Shown here piece after piece: positions 29,987-41,041 of a stretch of 64,000 bases of DNA. The translations under genes and the position numbers were made by a program. Numbering within the stretch: the stretch's first letter is position 1; every line of letters begins with the position of its first letter. Under the pieces are notes generated by a model. It was given only the letters and a program-made list of their open reading frames with translations. It was not told where the DNA came from and made no database searches. Source of the stretch: Puccinia triticina (taxonomy: Eukaryota > Basidiomycota > Pucciniomycetes > Pucciniales > Pucciniaceae); NCBI RefSeq assembly GCF_026914185.1, contig NC_070571.1:1116001-1180000 (forward strand). Direction: 5' to 3'.

Positions 29987-32376
29987 GCCATGAAACTGTC
30001 TTGCCTGTAAAAGTTACATTTTTCATGTCCCTATTTACCATACCTGTGACCTAGGTTTTTGAAATGTACACCCCTTGACAATAACATGTTTGAAACCATT
30101 TTTATCTCATCTCCAGAACCATTCCTTTCCAGAAATGATTTTCAATGGGAATGAGGTCCCATTCTAATGCCAAGGTTTTGTTGCACAAGATTATTGATTT
30201 GAATGCTTGTCAACAGTTGGGTGGTACTCATCCAGAATCTGTGTTTAGCCAATGGCCTTGCCAATTGAACCAAGATGCTAATCCAAGACATTCAACCAAG
30301 AGTACTCAAAGTTCTGATCCTGTCAGGTCCAATTTGGATGCTTACCCCAAGTTAAGCTAATACACAAGCCAAGAATTGAATTTGGTTCTGCCTTTTCTCA
30401 ATTTCAGCTCCCAATAGTTGCTGCATTTGCAATTTCAATTAATAATAGCCAGTGAAACTTGCTTTCAACTGTGGGAGTATCCCTACCAAGGCCAATATTT
30501 GCCCACAGGCAATTTTACATTGCTCTGCCCAGATTAACCTTGGTGTTGAAAATGTGTGTGGGAATTGTTACTGATGAAGAGCAAAAGTTCTCAATTTACC
30601 CCTGCTCAGGTCATATTTAGAAGACAATAAAATCCATCTGAATTTTGATTGTAATGATTCAGAGGTTTTCTATTTATTTTTTGTTAGAAATCTGTATATC
30701 TGCTTTTAATTAAGTTGTGTAGTACAGTATAGTTGGTCTTGATTGTTATCTTTATATTTCTGCTGTTTTCATTTGCTCCTCTGATCTACTTCCATGCGGC
30801 TTATATTTGTACCATTGCTTGGGCTCAATCCCTCTATCTCAAAAAAATATATTTACATTTGTTTTTTAATCATGGGAGGTTCGAGTGTCATGTTTGATTT
30901 TTCTTAGCTTATTTGCCGTGGCGTAGCCACAATTTCCCTAGTGTCAGAAGAATGCAGTAGGGCCGCATGAAGGCTGCGTAAAGTGACAGTAGACTGCATG
31001 AGTTGACAGGTGGATGCAGGGGGTGCATAAATGAAGTCTGAGGCTGCAGAATCAGTGCGTGATGACATCATAATATGGAAATAGAAGAGTACTTGATACT
31101 ATGTGATGACTATAGTCTGATGGGGAGATGTATGCTTGTATCCTGTGATGTGTATAAGCATAATAATGTGATCCTTGACTTGAGGCTTATGACAGGCTGG
31201 TGACTGGGTATTTCCAACGTGTGATGGGTGTCCAGTGTCCAAGGAAGTGTAGGTTCCAATCCAGAGGGGCTCCAGTGACGCCTCCAGTGGTGAATAGGGG
31301 TAAAATTGGCCGTAGAATCCATTTCTGGGGTCCATTTGATGATATTGTGCGGCCTAGTATGAGTAATTACGGGGCATAAAAAAACTTTTTATTTTTTTCA
31401 CTTTTTGGTCTACCACAGCGGTGATATATGCTAGGCCTCCTTGGATGAGATGCTGGAGCTTTAAGCTTAACAGAGGGAGTGTGGACGGTTGTTCCGGAGG
31501 GATTGTGAAGATTGAGTTGCAAATTCATCTTTAGTTCACGGTGTATGCAGATTTACATGCTATGTAACAAGCATTGTAACCTCACAGGTGGTAAAATTGC
31601 ATGATACAGGGCTGCAGGGCCGAATTTACAAATTGAGGTTTACGGCGGGTACCCTTACAATGGGTGCTGTGTAGCGCACAAATTGTAAAACTATTTTACA
31701 AATTGAATATATGCAATTTTACATTGCGCGGTGTTTGTGATGTACCAACATTGCAAAAATCATCCACCCCATTTGTTAAGCTTGGATAATTTTGCCCAAT
31801 GTAAGATTGCTGCCTTACCTTATATCTGATAAAATTATTTGGGAATATTTATCTCAATGTAACATGAGCACATTTTTGGGATGTTCAATTTAAATAGCAA
31901 AATTAACCAAAATCAAATGAGTCCCCCTTGCCTGAGGCTTTGCCAGACATTTTTAATTTTACTTGTAGGTAAATCATGAATTCTGTTGGAAAAATTTGCA
32001 TCATTTTCAATTGATTTTGATTGGCATGAGGCTGGAACTTTGTGTGGAAGGTCTCAAGGAGTTTAGTTGAGGAGGACCCCTTTGGAGGTGCCAAAGGGGC
32101 CATTTCAGTACATGTGACTGGCTGATGACGAGGGCAGAGGGTTAGAAAAATACCCTCAAAGTGCAGCAGCATAGCCGCCTTGGACTCTAGTTATTACCTA
32201 TTTCTTACAGTTTCCACACAGTGGAGCTTTTCTTTACATTACTTATGGTGCCTTATGTTACTTTAAAGTGGATTATATTATATGTGACGGGACCACCTTT
32301 ATTTTCCACAACACTACTCTTGCACTTTCTTTGCGCTCTTTTCCTTTTTGAGTAGTGTTAGCGGGCAATTCCGGCT
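29987..32376. other. AT-rich noncoding stretch
   Basis: No gene was recognised. Around 31575-31750 two inverted GTAAAATTGCAT motifs may mark another small element. A phrase like GCCGCCATGAACTCTAG at about 28279 recurs in altered form near 32173, suggesting decayed members of one repeat. Confidence 0.4.
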
Positions 32377-32507
32377 AAAGATGGCAATGTGGACCCGGGT
32401 ACCCTCTTTTTTTTCAGCAATTTCTTGATACCTGTACCCGGACACGGACGCGGCGGCGGGTACCTGGGTTTTTTTGGCGGGTACCGGCGGTACCCGCCAA
32501 GGTACCT

Positions 32508-32790
32508 GCTCGCCAAGAGGGATCCCTCTCTGCCCTCTGCGAGCTGGTATCAGTATACCTGCCGCCGTGTTTTTTGTAGGTACTATGTACCTCCTCGCCG
32601 AGAGGGATCCCTCTCTGCCCTCGACAAGCTGGTATCAGTATACTTGTCACCGAGAGGGGATTTCTCTCGGTGAGCAGGTATACATATACCAGCTCATCAA
32701 GAGGGATTCTTCTCGGCGAGCACTGGTATACACACACCAGCTCGCCAAGAGGGATTCCTCCCCGCGAGCACTGGTATACCCAACGGTACT
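32508..32790. repeat. tandem repeats inside the left arm
   Basis: Five degenerate units of about 48-85 bp, each with a CTCGCCRAGAGGGAT block followed by GGTATACC/GGTATCAGTATAC. Each unit is itself partly palindromic (GAGAGGGATCCCTCTC). The right arm lacks the expansion. Confidence 0.75.
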
Positions 32791-34175
32791 AACCTACAGG
32801 CCAATAGAGATCCTGCTTGCTGGGGGTGATTACTGACCAGCCGGGAACAGTGCTCATCGCAAGTTTAGCTAGCAAAGTCCCTCGATTGATTCGCAGGCGC
32901 GCGGGCGCTGTTGCGAAGCGAAACTCTGAAGGAGGGGGGACTGAGGCTTACCCGCTCCATGCGTGTGTTGACCGGGTATCACTGGCGGGTACAGCTGATG
33001 TGTAAAAGCTTGCTGTTTTCCGTGCTGTTTTTAAAAAAAAAAAACCGACCCAGATTTTTTTTTCACCCCCAATTTTTTTTTCCCCCGGCGCGAAAGCCCT
33101 GGTCACCCCCGACCCAGCCGGGCCTTCTCAGGCTCTCATCTCACCAACAATCCCGGCCGCAACCCATCAATCCTGGTCGCAAAACATCACTCCCGCCGGC
33201 GCCAACAATCAATCCCTGGCCACATTCTATTGGAACCATCCAGCAAACAAAATTTTAGATTGACTGGTGAGTGTATCTTTCAATTCAATTCAACATTCAG
33301 AGAATTTTTTGTGATTTGTAGAAATGGCTTATCACAAGTATTTTTAGATGAATAGGGGGTCTTGCTTAAGGTAGCATTCCAAACCAGAGGCTGGGCTCCG
33401 TTTGGCCAGAGAACACCAAGGGTGTGGCGCGAGAGGAGCACCCATTGGTACAATGTCATCCCAGCTATTGCCTCACTTTGCGACGTAACAAGGATCTACT
33501 TACTGGTGGAAAGGAGGACATATTTGTTAGTTTTGTTTTTACAGCCGACCTGACTTGTAAAATTTTATCAACGTGGGTTATTTTGTCCCTTAAGATGCAT
33601 TGTAGAGATATTAAAAGTGAACTCACTTGATCTCCTACTAAGTACAACCATTAACAAAAAAATGTCTTTGTGATGCTCTCTAATTCAACTTTTGAGATTC
33701 TTATAAACAAAACAATATGGCAATTCATTGATCTCATGGCTTTCCATTGATCAACACAATTTTTTGTGACTCAAATGGCCACACACTTGGCTGCCAGAAG
33801 ATGCACATGGAGTTATCATCAGAAAAACTCTCAGCAAAGCAGCCGGCCAAAACCAACTATGAACAGCATGCTCACAAGTTGCCATGTGGAACTTAACCCT
33901 CACTTGCAACGGTCTCCAAAGAAAAGGGTGTGAAATGTTTCATTTCTAGCAGGAAAAGAAGGTATGGCGCACTTTTCCTCCACTCCTAAATAAATTTTCT
34001 GAGTCCACTCACCACCAACTACATCCTCAAATAGCCAGCGCGTTGATCTCCCTTGAAACAATGTCCCAGCTAGACAAACAGCCAGTCACATTGGTTAGCA
34101 CTTCCTCTTCACAGCTAACCAAATTGTCCAACCAGAGGGAGGGAGTCTCAACATAAACTAACATTCACTCCTATC

Positions 34176-34513
34176 AGCAATGGGCCACTGCACTACACTA
34201 ACGTTATTGGACAATAACTGTTAGTGTAGCCATTTTATTGACTCCCAAATTCATGTTATTTGTTATCTGAGATACAAGTATCCATACTAACAATAACAGG
34301 AAATAACAGCAATAACAACAATAACAGGCCTTTTATTGCTACTAACAGGATACAATAACAGTTATTTCTGTTATCCATCACTATTTCCTGGGCAAGTTCC
34401 TGTATTGTTAGCAACACAAAAAACAAGATAACAGAAAATGTCGTTATTGTTAGCTGGTTTTGGCTAAAATACACTACACTAACAAATAACGTTAGTGTAT
34501 TGGCCCACCGTTG
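34176..34513. mobile_element. MITE-like element nested in the Mutator-like element
   Basis: Flanked by an 8-bp direct repeat CTCCTATC (34168-34175 and 34514-34521). The inner ends share TGGGCCA followed by ACACTAACGTTATT in inverted orientation. The interior is made largely of TAACAATAAC / GTTATTGTTA repeats. At about 338 bp it has no coding capacity. The right end CCGTTG fits the CAACGG end of the element at 36427; the left end looks slightly eroded. Confidence 0.7.
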
Positions 34514-35391
34514 CTCCTATCGTCATTGGCTTCCAATGCATTCCTTTTCTCCCCGCCCTCTTGCTTGCCCTCAATCTCACCCTGTAGGATGTTGCCCCCA
34601 ACCATGACCCAGACTACCAAAAATTGTTTCAGTAATCTTACACTAGCTTGTCTCCAATCAATCTATCATTTGCTTACAGTCTCTGGGGATGGAGTTTTTT
34701 GACTTTTGGGACCAAACAGCCACTTGTGAATTTTGTCTAGCTATCTGCTTTGCTCGATGAGACTGGAATAGTCTGAAGAAGAAAAAAAACCAATGATTAG
34801 CAAATGGAACAGATCAAAGAATGAACATGCATACCATTTTCCACAACAGTAGGCAACCCAAAATTGTTGTTTGGCGGGATTGATGGTTTGCAGCCGGGAT
34901 TGTTGGTGAGATGAGAGCCTGAGAAGGCCCAGATGGGTTGGGGGTGACCAGGGCTTTCGCGCCGGGGGAAAAAAATTTTGGGGGTGAAAAAAGAATAAAA
35001 AAAATGTGCGGAAAACAGCAAGCTTTTACACATCAGCTGTACCCAGGTACCCTGACAAAAAACCATGAAATCCAGATACCCGTACCCGTACTTGGTACAC
35101 GTGGAGCGGGTACCCGCCAGAGCAATGAGTACCCGTTGGCGGGTACCCACGTGCCATCTTTAATTCCGGCTGCTAACAATAGCACCTCCATAGCGTAGCA
35201 GAAAAAAGCCAACACTACAATACAATATAACTAATTTTAGTGTAGCTGGCTCACTGTTTCCGCTGGTGACAGCACAGGCTCATAACCTGAAAAGATGAGA
35301 TATGAGGATATGGTGAGAATGAGATGGAAAATCCCCCAAGGGGAAATGTATTTTGTAGGCATCACAATTTATAGGCCAAAATGTGTAGAAA

Positions 35392-35739
35392 CAACACTGA
35401 AACCGATCTGATACACGTATTGGTATTTAGTGATATTGGATCGGTTTTGTTTCCAATACATCGTATCTGTATTGGATCTGCAAACCAATACAATCCAGAT
35501 GCATTGAGATACGTGGATTGGGTCCCCGATCCAATCCAATATTCAATAAATTGCTTTGGTGGGCCATTGGATTTTGTCCGAATGGCCCAGAAAAGAAAGA
35601 GAAAAAAATCAATACAATACCATCATATTGTATCTGTTTGTTGATACGATATGTGGTATCAAATTCTTGTGTATCAAAAAAACAATATGATCCATGGTAT
35701 TGCCGATACCTGTCTTGGATTGGATTGGTTTCAGTGTTG
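35392..35739. mobile_element. MITE-like element, CAACACTGAAACC ends
   Basis: 348 bp with perfect inverted ends CAACACTGAAACC, flanked by GTAGAAA on both sides (35385-35391 and 35740-35746). The interior has many GATACG / CCAATAC repeats in both orientations. No coding capacity. Confidence 0.85.
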
Positions 35740-36426
35740 GTAGAAATACAGAACTAGAACCAGACCCGCAGCAACCTCCAAGGAAGCTTGCGTGGTTAAG
35801 CAAAATCCCAGACCCAGCTGCTCAGAAAGGTAAGCCCTTTGCAGTTCAAAGATCCAAACCCTAACCCAGGTAGAAGCTAATCTGTATTGCCACAACAATC
35901 ACAGTAGCAAAACCACTGGTCACCAGCAACCCAAAGAGAGAAACAGAATTCAAAACTCTGTGAGTCCACAAGATTGAACTAATGTCGCCCTAAGCCTGAA
36001 AAAGCTCCGTTATGCTAAAGAACTCTTGCAGAACGTCTCAGACGCCAGACTCAGACCCAAGAAGACCTGCTCTACAGGATCACAGAAGCTACAGCAAACC
36101 ATAAGCACTGGAGCAGACCACAAGACAAACCCCGTAGCTGACACAGTTGAACCTTGTTTGATGTGCAGCCCAAGAATCCACGGAAGTACCCCGGCAAGAC
36201 AAAGCAAAGCTGCTGTGATAGCTAGAGTACGCTTGTAAGTCATGGAGACCGCAGCTACCTAAGACAAGCAAGGTAGGACGCTGATGATAAGGAGACCGCG
36301 GTCTGGGCTACAGAACCCTTAACCTCTGGTTAATAAACTATGAAGGCTACCCAACCCTGTCTCCCTCCTCTCGTCCAAACTCCCCCAAACCCCTTTATCA
36401 GACCCATAGTGTCAGGCTCAACTTAG

Positions 36427-36757
36427 CAACGGTGGGCCGCTACGCTACATTTAGTCCGTAGTTCAGCGCAGCGTAGCGGATCTAAACTACAAATGACAGG
36501 GTTTTCCGTTAGCGGGCAGTGATTGCCCGCTACCGCTAACAGGCACCCCTTGAAAATACAGGGCCTCTATTGCTGCTATCAGCGCTAGCAGTGCTATTCA
36601 ACCGCTAAAAAAGCTGATAGCGCTGTTAGCGCCCGTTAGCGTAGCGTAGCGGCCCGTAGCGGGCGCTACAACTAACGGCAATGTGTCAGGAACTACGCAA
36701 CGCTAAACTAGCAGATAGCGCACGCTACGGATAGTTTAGCGTAGCGGCCCACCGTTG
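36427..36757. mobile_element. MITE-like element, CAACGGTGGGCC ends
   Basis: 331 bp. The first 20 bases, CAACGGTGGGCCGCTACGCT, are the exact reverse complement of the last 20. It is flanked by AACTTAG on both sides (36420-36426 and 36758-36764). The interior is filled with GTTAGCG and GTAGCGGGC repeats. No coding capacity. Confidence 0.9.
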
Positions 36758-36764
36758 AACTTAG

Positions 36765-38017
36765 CCTGCTTTCAGGTACATAGAAGCAAGATTTATATTA
36801 TGTTTCTTCTATTTTACAACATTGTACTTAGCATCTGATTAGAAATAAACCCTTTCAGTTGCTCCAAAATTTTCAAAATGTAGTTGGGTTGGTGAGAAAC
36901 CAAGCCCCATAAAAGTGAGTGAAATAAAGGACACATGAAATTGTGTGTCATAACAGAGGGTACCCATGTGAACCACCACAACATTGGAAACATGAGGCGC
37001 CTGTAGAAATAAATTTCAATGATTAGTTGATTGAAGATCATTGAAAGCGCGCAGTGATTGAGTGAGTGTAGATCAGGGGGGAGAGGGGAGCTCAAGAGGG
37101 AGGAGTAGTCAAGGACTGGCAAATTTTTGGCTTAGGTAAGCCCAATGGCCATCAGAATTGGAATTGGCATGGGAAACCAGAAAAGTTGAGATCTGTGAAG
37201 GAACCTTAGAATGTGATTTGGAATAGGAATAATGATTTTCATGTATATGAACATAGTGAGGTTCATATACATGAAAATAATGAGAGAAAGGGGTCTAGAT
37301 GAGATCCTACACGCGTAACCCCCACTGGGTTACAACAATCTGGGGGGAGACGTTTCTCTGAAACGTTCACCGCGCGTACCCTAACGTTTCAGAGAAATGT
37401 TTGCGCATCTCAATATTACGGCGTTCTGGCGCGAGAAACGTGTTGCCAGTGTTGGGAATCAAAAAGTTTCGTGGGAAGCGTCTCAATGGTTCATGGCGGC
37501 TGAAACGTTTCTGAAACCGCATGTTAACTGTGAAACTTCTCCGTAACCGCCTGTAACCTCAAAACTTCTCCAGAACCGCATCTTTACCGTGAAACGTTTC
37601 CAGGAGCCTGAGGCACAGGGAACGTTTCCGAATCCATATTTTAACCTGTCTGGCCAACAGCGCAGATGGATAACCAGGGGGAACAGACAAGCTCCAGTAG
37701 AATCCCAGTGATTAATCCACACCCGTTATATTTCTACGTCTTCATCACCTGCCTTTGCAACACTGCAATCTGGACCTGAGGAATTGACCTTTTGGGTAAG
37801 GTTCAACGGTCAGATGTAATTGTTTCGCCTCGACTAACGTATTGTGGCTTTCTGTTCTACAGTTTGTCTTCCTACCAGTGCCAAGAGCAACTGAGACACA
37901 CATTTTGCATCGGGCCAGTAAGTTCAATATCAGATTCGTCCAAGTAGCTGGGACAATAGTTAACATGTACACGCCTCTATAACCGCCAGAAATTCCGACC
38001 GAACGACGCGACAGATC
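36765..38017. other. noncoding stretch with two repeat structures
   Basis: It holds the 18-bp-arm hairpin at 37235-37278 and, from about 37345 to 37630, a patch where GAAACGTTTC-like motifs recur at least seven times. A sequence CCAGTGTTG at 37450 resembles the end of the local MITEs, but no partner end or duplication was found. No gene was seen. Confidence 0.5.
37235..37278. repeat. perfect hairpin, 18-bp arms, 8-nt loop
   Basis: ATTTTCATGTATATGAAC is followed by the loop ATAGTGAG and then its exact reverse complement. Confidence 0.85.
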
Positions 38018-38530
38018 ATGTTTTTTCGACTTTTGGTTGTTGCTCTGGTTTGTAACATTGCTAGTGGCTCATGGCTCACGGGGGGCTCTAGTAGCATCAA
38101 TCCGGTCAATCACCGCAGCGTCAGGGATAACGTCGGTCTGATTGAGAAATATCCATTCATGATGGTCGAATCTCGGGTTGAAGTCGAAGATGGGATTCGG
38201 AATCGCAAGTTCTTCGTTTATTATTCGATAACAGCCCCAATCCTAAATGAACGCGAACAACATTTTGAGCTGCACACTTTCAACCCGCAAGAATTATATG
38301 CCGCCTTGGACGGACAACCAAACGGGGAAGCAGCTCAGCGGGCACTTGATCGGCTCGAAGACGACTCTGCATTTGTGGTGGACGTAGACTTGCAGGTGGA
38401 CGCACACTTCATTTGGAGTGAGCGGACTGGAAGAATAGCATCCAACGGGCTGATAGAGTCAAAAGATGTGGCGGAAGCGATCAACAAGGCATGTACCCAG
38501 AAAATCCGGTACTCATTTTATAATCATTAA
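38018..38530 (+). CDS. small secreted protein, 170 aa
   Basis: A single-exon frame starting MFFRLLVVALVCNIASGS, a clear signal peptide with probable cleavage after about residue 18. The mature part (about 150 aa) is acidic, with one cysteine near the end (KACTQKIRYSF) and no known domain. Its size, secretion signal and lack of relatives known to me make it a candidate effector, but that is inference. The stop is followed by AT-rich sequence. Upstream, CCTCTATAACC near 37973-37983 could be a weak TATA element. Confidence 0.65.
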   Translation: MFFRLLVVALVCNIASGSWLTGGSSSINPVNHRSVRDNVGLIEKYPFMMVESRVEVEDGIRNRKFFVYYSITAPILNEREQHFELHTFNPQELYAALDGQPNGEAAQRALDRLEDDSAFVVDVDLQVDAHFIWSERTGRIASNGLIESKDVAEAINKACTQKIRYSFYNH

Positions 38531-39022
38531 AAACTTCAGAAAGCACCTAGTGAAAATTTACGACTAAAGTGATCTTGTTGAGCGGGAGGAGTGCCTCTCG
38601 GTCGGCTGGAGTCTACACGTTGCAACCTAGGTCGAGCCAACTCTGCTGATCACCCTGTGGGCGCTGTTGGCTTGACCTGCTGGCCGTCAACCGAAGCTAT
38701 GCCATGGTCAGGTGGACCATGGCTTGCCCCTCTCATCACGCCTGACCCGCGCCAACCCAATATTCACCCCGTCGCGGGGCTGACGTGCAAAACACGAATT
38801 CTTCGCGCCGGGGTGTGGTACAAGCGAGCCAGTTCATGACCCAACCTTTTTACTCTGGTCACGCTGACCTGAGACTCGGCGCATATTCTTTGTATGCGAA
38901 TAGCTTCTATTCGATCCCTGATTTCGTATGATCCTTCATCATGAGCAGGGCAGCTCGCTGTCCTGATGTCTTAGCTGTCCTGATGTCTTCTAGCTGGGCG
39001 CTCACAGCACCTTAATCCAGCG

Positions 39023-39028
39023 TATAAG
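39023..39028 (+). promoter_or_regulatory. TATA-like box upstream of the CPL1-like gene
   Basis: TATAAG at 39023, about 165 bp before the start codon, followed by a pyrimidine-rich tract (39060-39120) typical of fungal transcription starts. Confidence 0.4.
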
Positions 39029-39188
39029 AACGAGCCTATTTTGCAAGAAGTATCGCATAGCCTCATCCTTCTTTACCCAGTCCTTCCTTACAATCAACTT
39101 TCAGTTTCCTTAATCAATCTTCCACACCGACACAAAAATATCCCAAGATACCCTATCAATCATCAGGCGTATACCAACACTTAATCTA

Positions 39189-40597
39189 ATGTTCGCCCGC
39201 CTCTCCCTACTCGTATTGCTTCTCACGGCCAGCTTCGGTGCCGCTTCACCTTCTTCAATTAAAGCCGTGGCTACTCCAACAATGCCTTCGTCTTCCCCCC
39301 TTAAGAGGACGACACGAACTACCCTCGTCAAAAGAAGCGGTAACAGCACGCGTGTCGCCCGCTCCTTACCCCTCCTACCTATCCTTGGCGAAATTCTGCC
39401 GATTTCCGCCAACTTAAGGGTCGATATCTGTCTGGATCTCTCAGTCAAAGTTCTTGGAATTGCGAGTGTCAATGTTTTTGCAACTGCTGCTTTGGCAACC
39501 AGTATCACGTCGAGAGGAATTTCAGTGGACGAACTAGCCGTTGTCCAAGCTTCTCTAGCCGTGGGTCTTGAATCACCTCGCTCCAATCCCCTCCTGCTTA
39601 AGAAAGCCTCCACAAACTTACTCAGAGGTCCCTTAAATTTTACCTTCATCGTCCACAGGCTCAGCTGGCAGATGTAGCGCGAGTGTCAACTACCGCCTGG
39701 GCTTGCGAGCAAGCTTGTACCTCTGATGGTCAGCTCTTCCTCCAACTATTGACTCTCCTCTCTCCATCACTAACAACAAACTGAGAACGCAATCAAATAG
39801 TCTGTAGCAGTTATGCCTTCGATCGATTTTCCCATACCTGCACACTTGCTCCGAAACAGTTGACCACCAAATCCAATGTTCTAGCGAGGCTCATCGCCCA
39901 GCTTTCTTTACTTGGACCTAGCTCTGCGCGCTATTGTCAACTCTGCGGTAAGATCTTTATTCCGCGATTATTGTGCATGTCTTCCTCCGGGTTAGTATTT
40001 CTGATGGATTTTTTTTTCTTGCCTTTGACTTTATAACATTCCAATATCACAGCCAATCGTTGTCAGCCAGCCAGCAGCACGCCCAGTGCTATGTCGAGGT
40101 TGCCCAAACGTGAGATTAGTCCTGTTGGGCACTGCCCCAGTGGATACGATGGTATGCTATGCTATTCTTAGATGTGATTAAACTCTCACCCGGCTGATGT
40201 CATAATATTAGCCTGCCCTTTCAGTCCGTTCTCCACCTCTCGAGGCTATGAATGTATTACCCCAAATGAGCTAGAGTAGGTTTCTTCGATAAGTCGTGCT
40301 AAATCAGTCACTGGCCACTTACAGTGATTTTTGTCGAAATTTACAGGCATTGTGGTGGTTGTTCCACTACTGGAGAGGGGGTAGACTGCAACACCATAGT
40401 CGGTATTAAAAACCCGGGATGCTCGCTAGGTCAATGTATTGCCTGTGAGTAGGGCCCGCCGTATATCCATGTCAAGTCAGTGCTTGTTGCAGAAAACACA
40501 TGCTGAGCTAACCGCAACCTTTCCCTCCCAATTCACAGTTGAATGCGAAGAAGGATACTATCTTTCGTCAGACAAGACATGTATTCAACGTCTTTAA
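39189..40597 (+). CDS. CPL1-like secreted cysteine-rich protein, 307 aa, 7 exons
   Basis: Exons: 39189-39560, 39659-39728, 39786-39947, 40053-40151, 40212-40275, 40347-40444, 40539-40597. Introns are 57-105 nt, all GT-AG, and the phases match at every junction; the total is 924 nt. The protein starts MFARLSLLVLLLTASFGAAS, a signal peptide, then has KR sites that could be Kex2-type cleavage points. An apple-like stretch follows (ACEQACTSDE, CSSYAFDRFSHTCTL). The C-terminus is the cysteine-rich domain of the CPL1 type: HCPSGYDACPF, RGYECITPNELEHCGGC, DCNTIVG, CSLGQCIAFECEEGYYL, TCIQRL. In Cryptococcus CPL1 is a secreted protein linked to virulence; related proteins are common in rusts and smuts, and their role here is unknown. 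Confidence 0.88.
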
Positions 40598-40904
40598 CAC
40601 TTTCACACCTTTTTAATAAGTTTCGATCGCTATTTCGCCACATATATAAGTGTTGTATTTGTAAAAGTTTAGTATCTCTCATTTCTTGATCGTTTGAGTT
40701 TAGGGCCTCTATGCGCTTGGGTCTCTCTGGTCTCCTTCCAACATAGGGCTATTGCCATCTGTTTTAGCAATCCTTCGTTTATTTCTTTCATCAGCCGCTT
40801 TGATACAGACAATAGCATGTTTTTTTCTTGATTATTCAAATTCTAGCATTAATCAGATAACGACCACCCATGCGTCAAGATGGAGAAGTCTTTCATTTGA
40901 TTTA

Positions 40905-40944
40905 GGGTATAAGCTCATAAATTAATGCTTATGAGCTTACACCC
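40905..40944. repeat. hairpin between convergent genes
   Basis: 16-bp arms (15 of 16 paired; GGGTATAAGCTCATAA on the left) with an 8-nt loop. It sits between the 3' end of the CPL1-like gene (plus) and the 3' end of the first SigF-like gene (minus), so it may affect 3' end formation; that is inference. Confidence 0.65.
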
Positions 40945-41041
40945 AGAGTCGCCAAGCTCTTGAGTTGCGCGAATTCCTCTACAACAAGTACTTCCATTCT
41001 CGACTAGATTTCGGCCTTGTGGAATCCGCGATTCAAAATTG

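Larger units (their letters stand above)
32377..35161. mobile_element. Mutator-like element with long inverted termini
   Basis: The ends read AAAGATGGCA and TGCCATCTTT and are flanked by a 10-bp direct repeat AATTCCGGCT (32367-32376 and 35162-35171). Long inverted arms follow: about 32990-33210 is complementary to about 34870-35045, including AAAGCTTGCTGTTTTCC, GCGCGAAAGCCCTGGTCACC and CTCAGGCTCTCATCTCACC. A 9-11 bp target duplication with long arms is the pattern of Mutator-like elements. No transposase is present in the 1.6-kb interior, so it is non-autonomous. The left arm is lengthened by a tandem-repeat block, and a separate MITE is nested in the interior. Confidence 0.8.

Noticed and set aside
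37430..37460. A fifth MITE ending CCAGTGTTG
   Set aside because: No partner end and no flanking duplication could be found.
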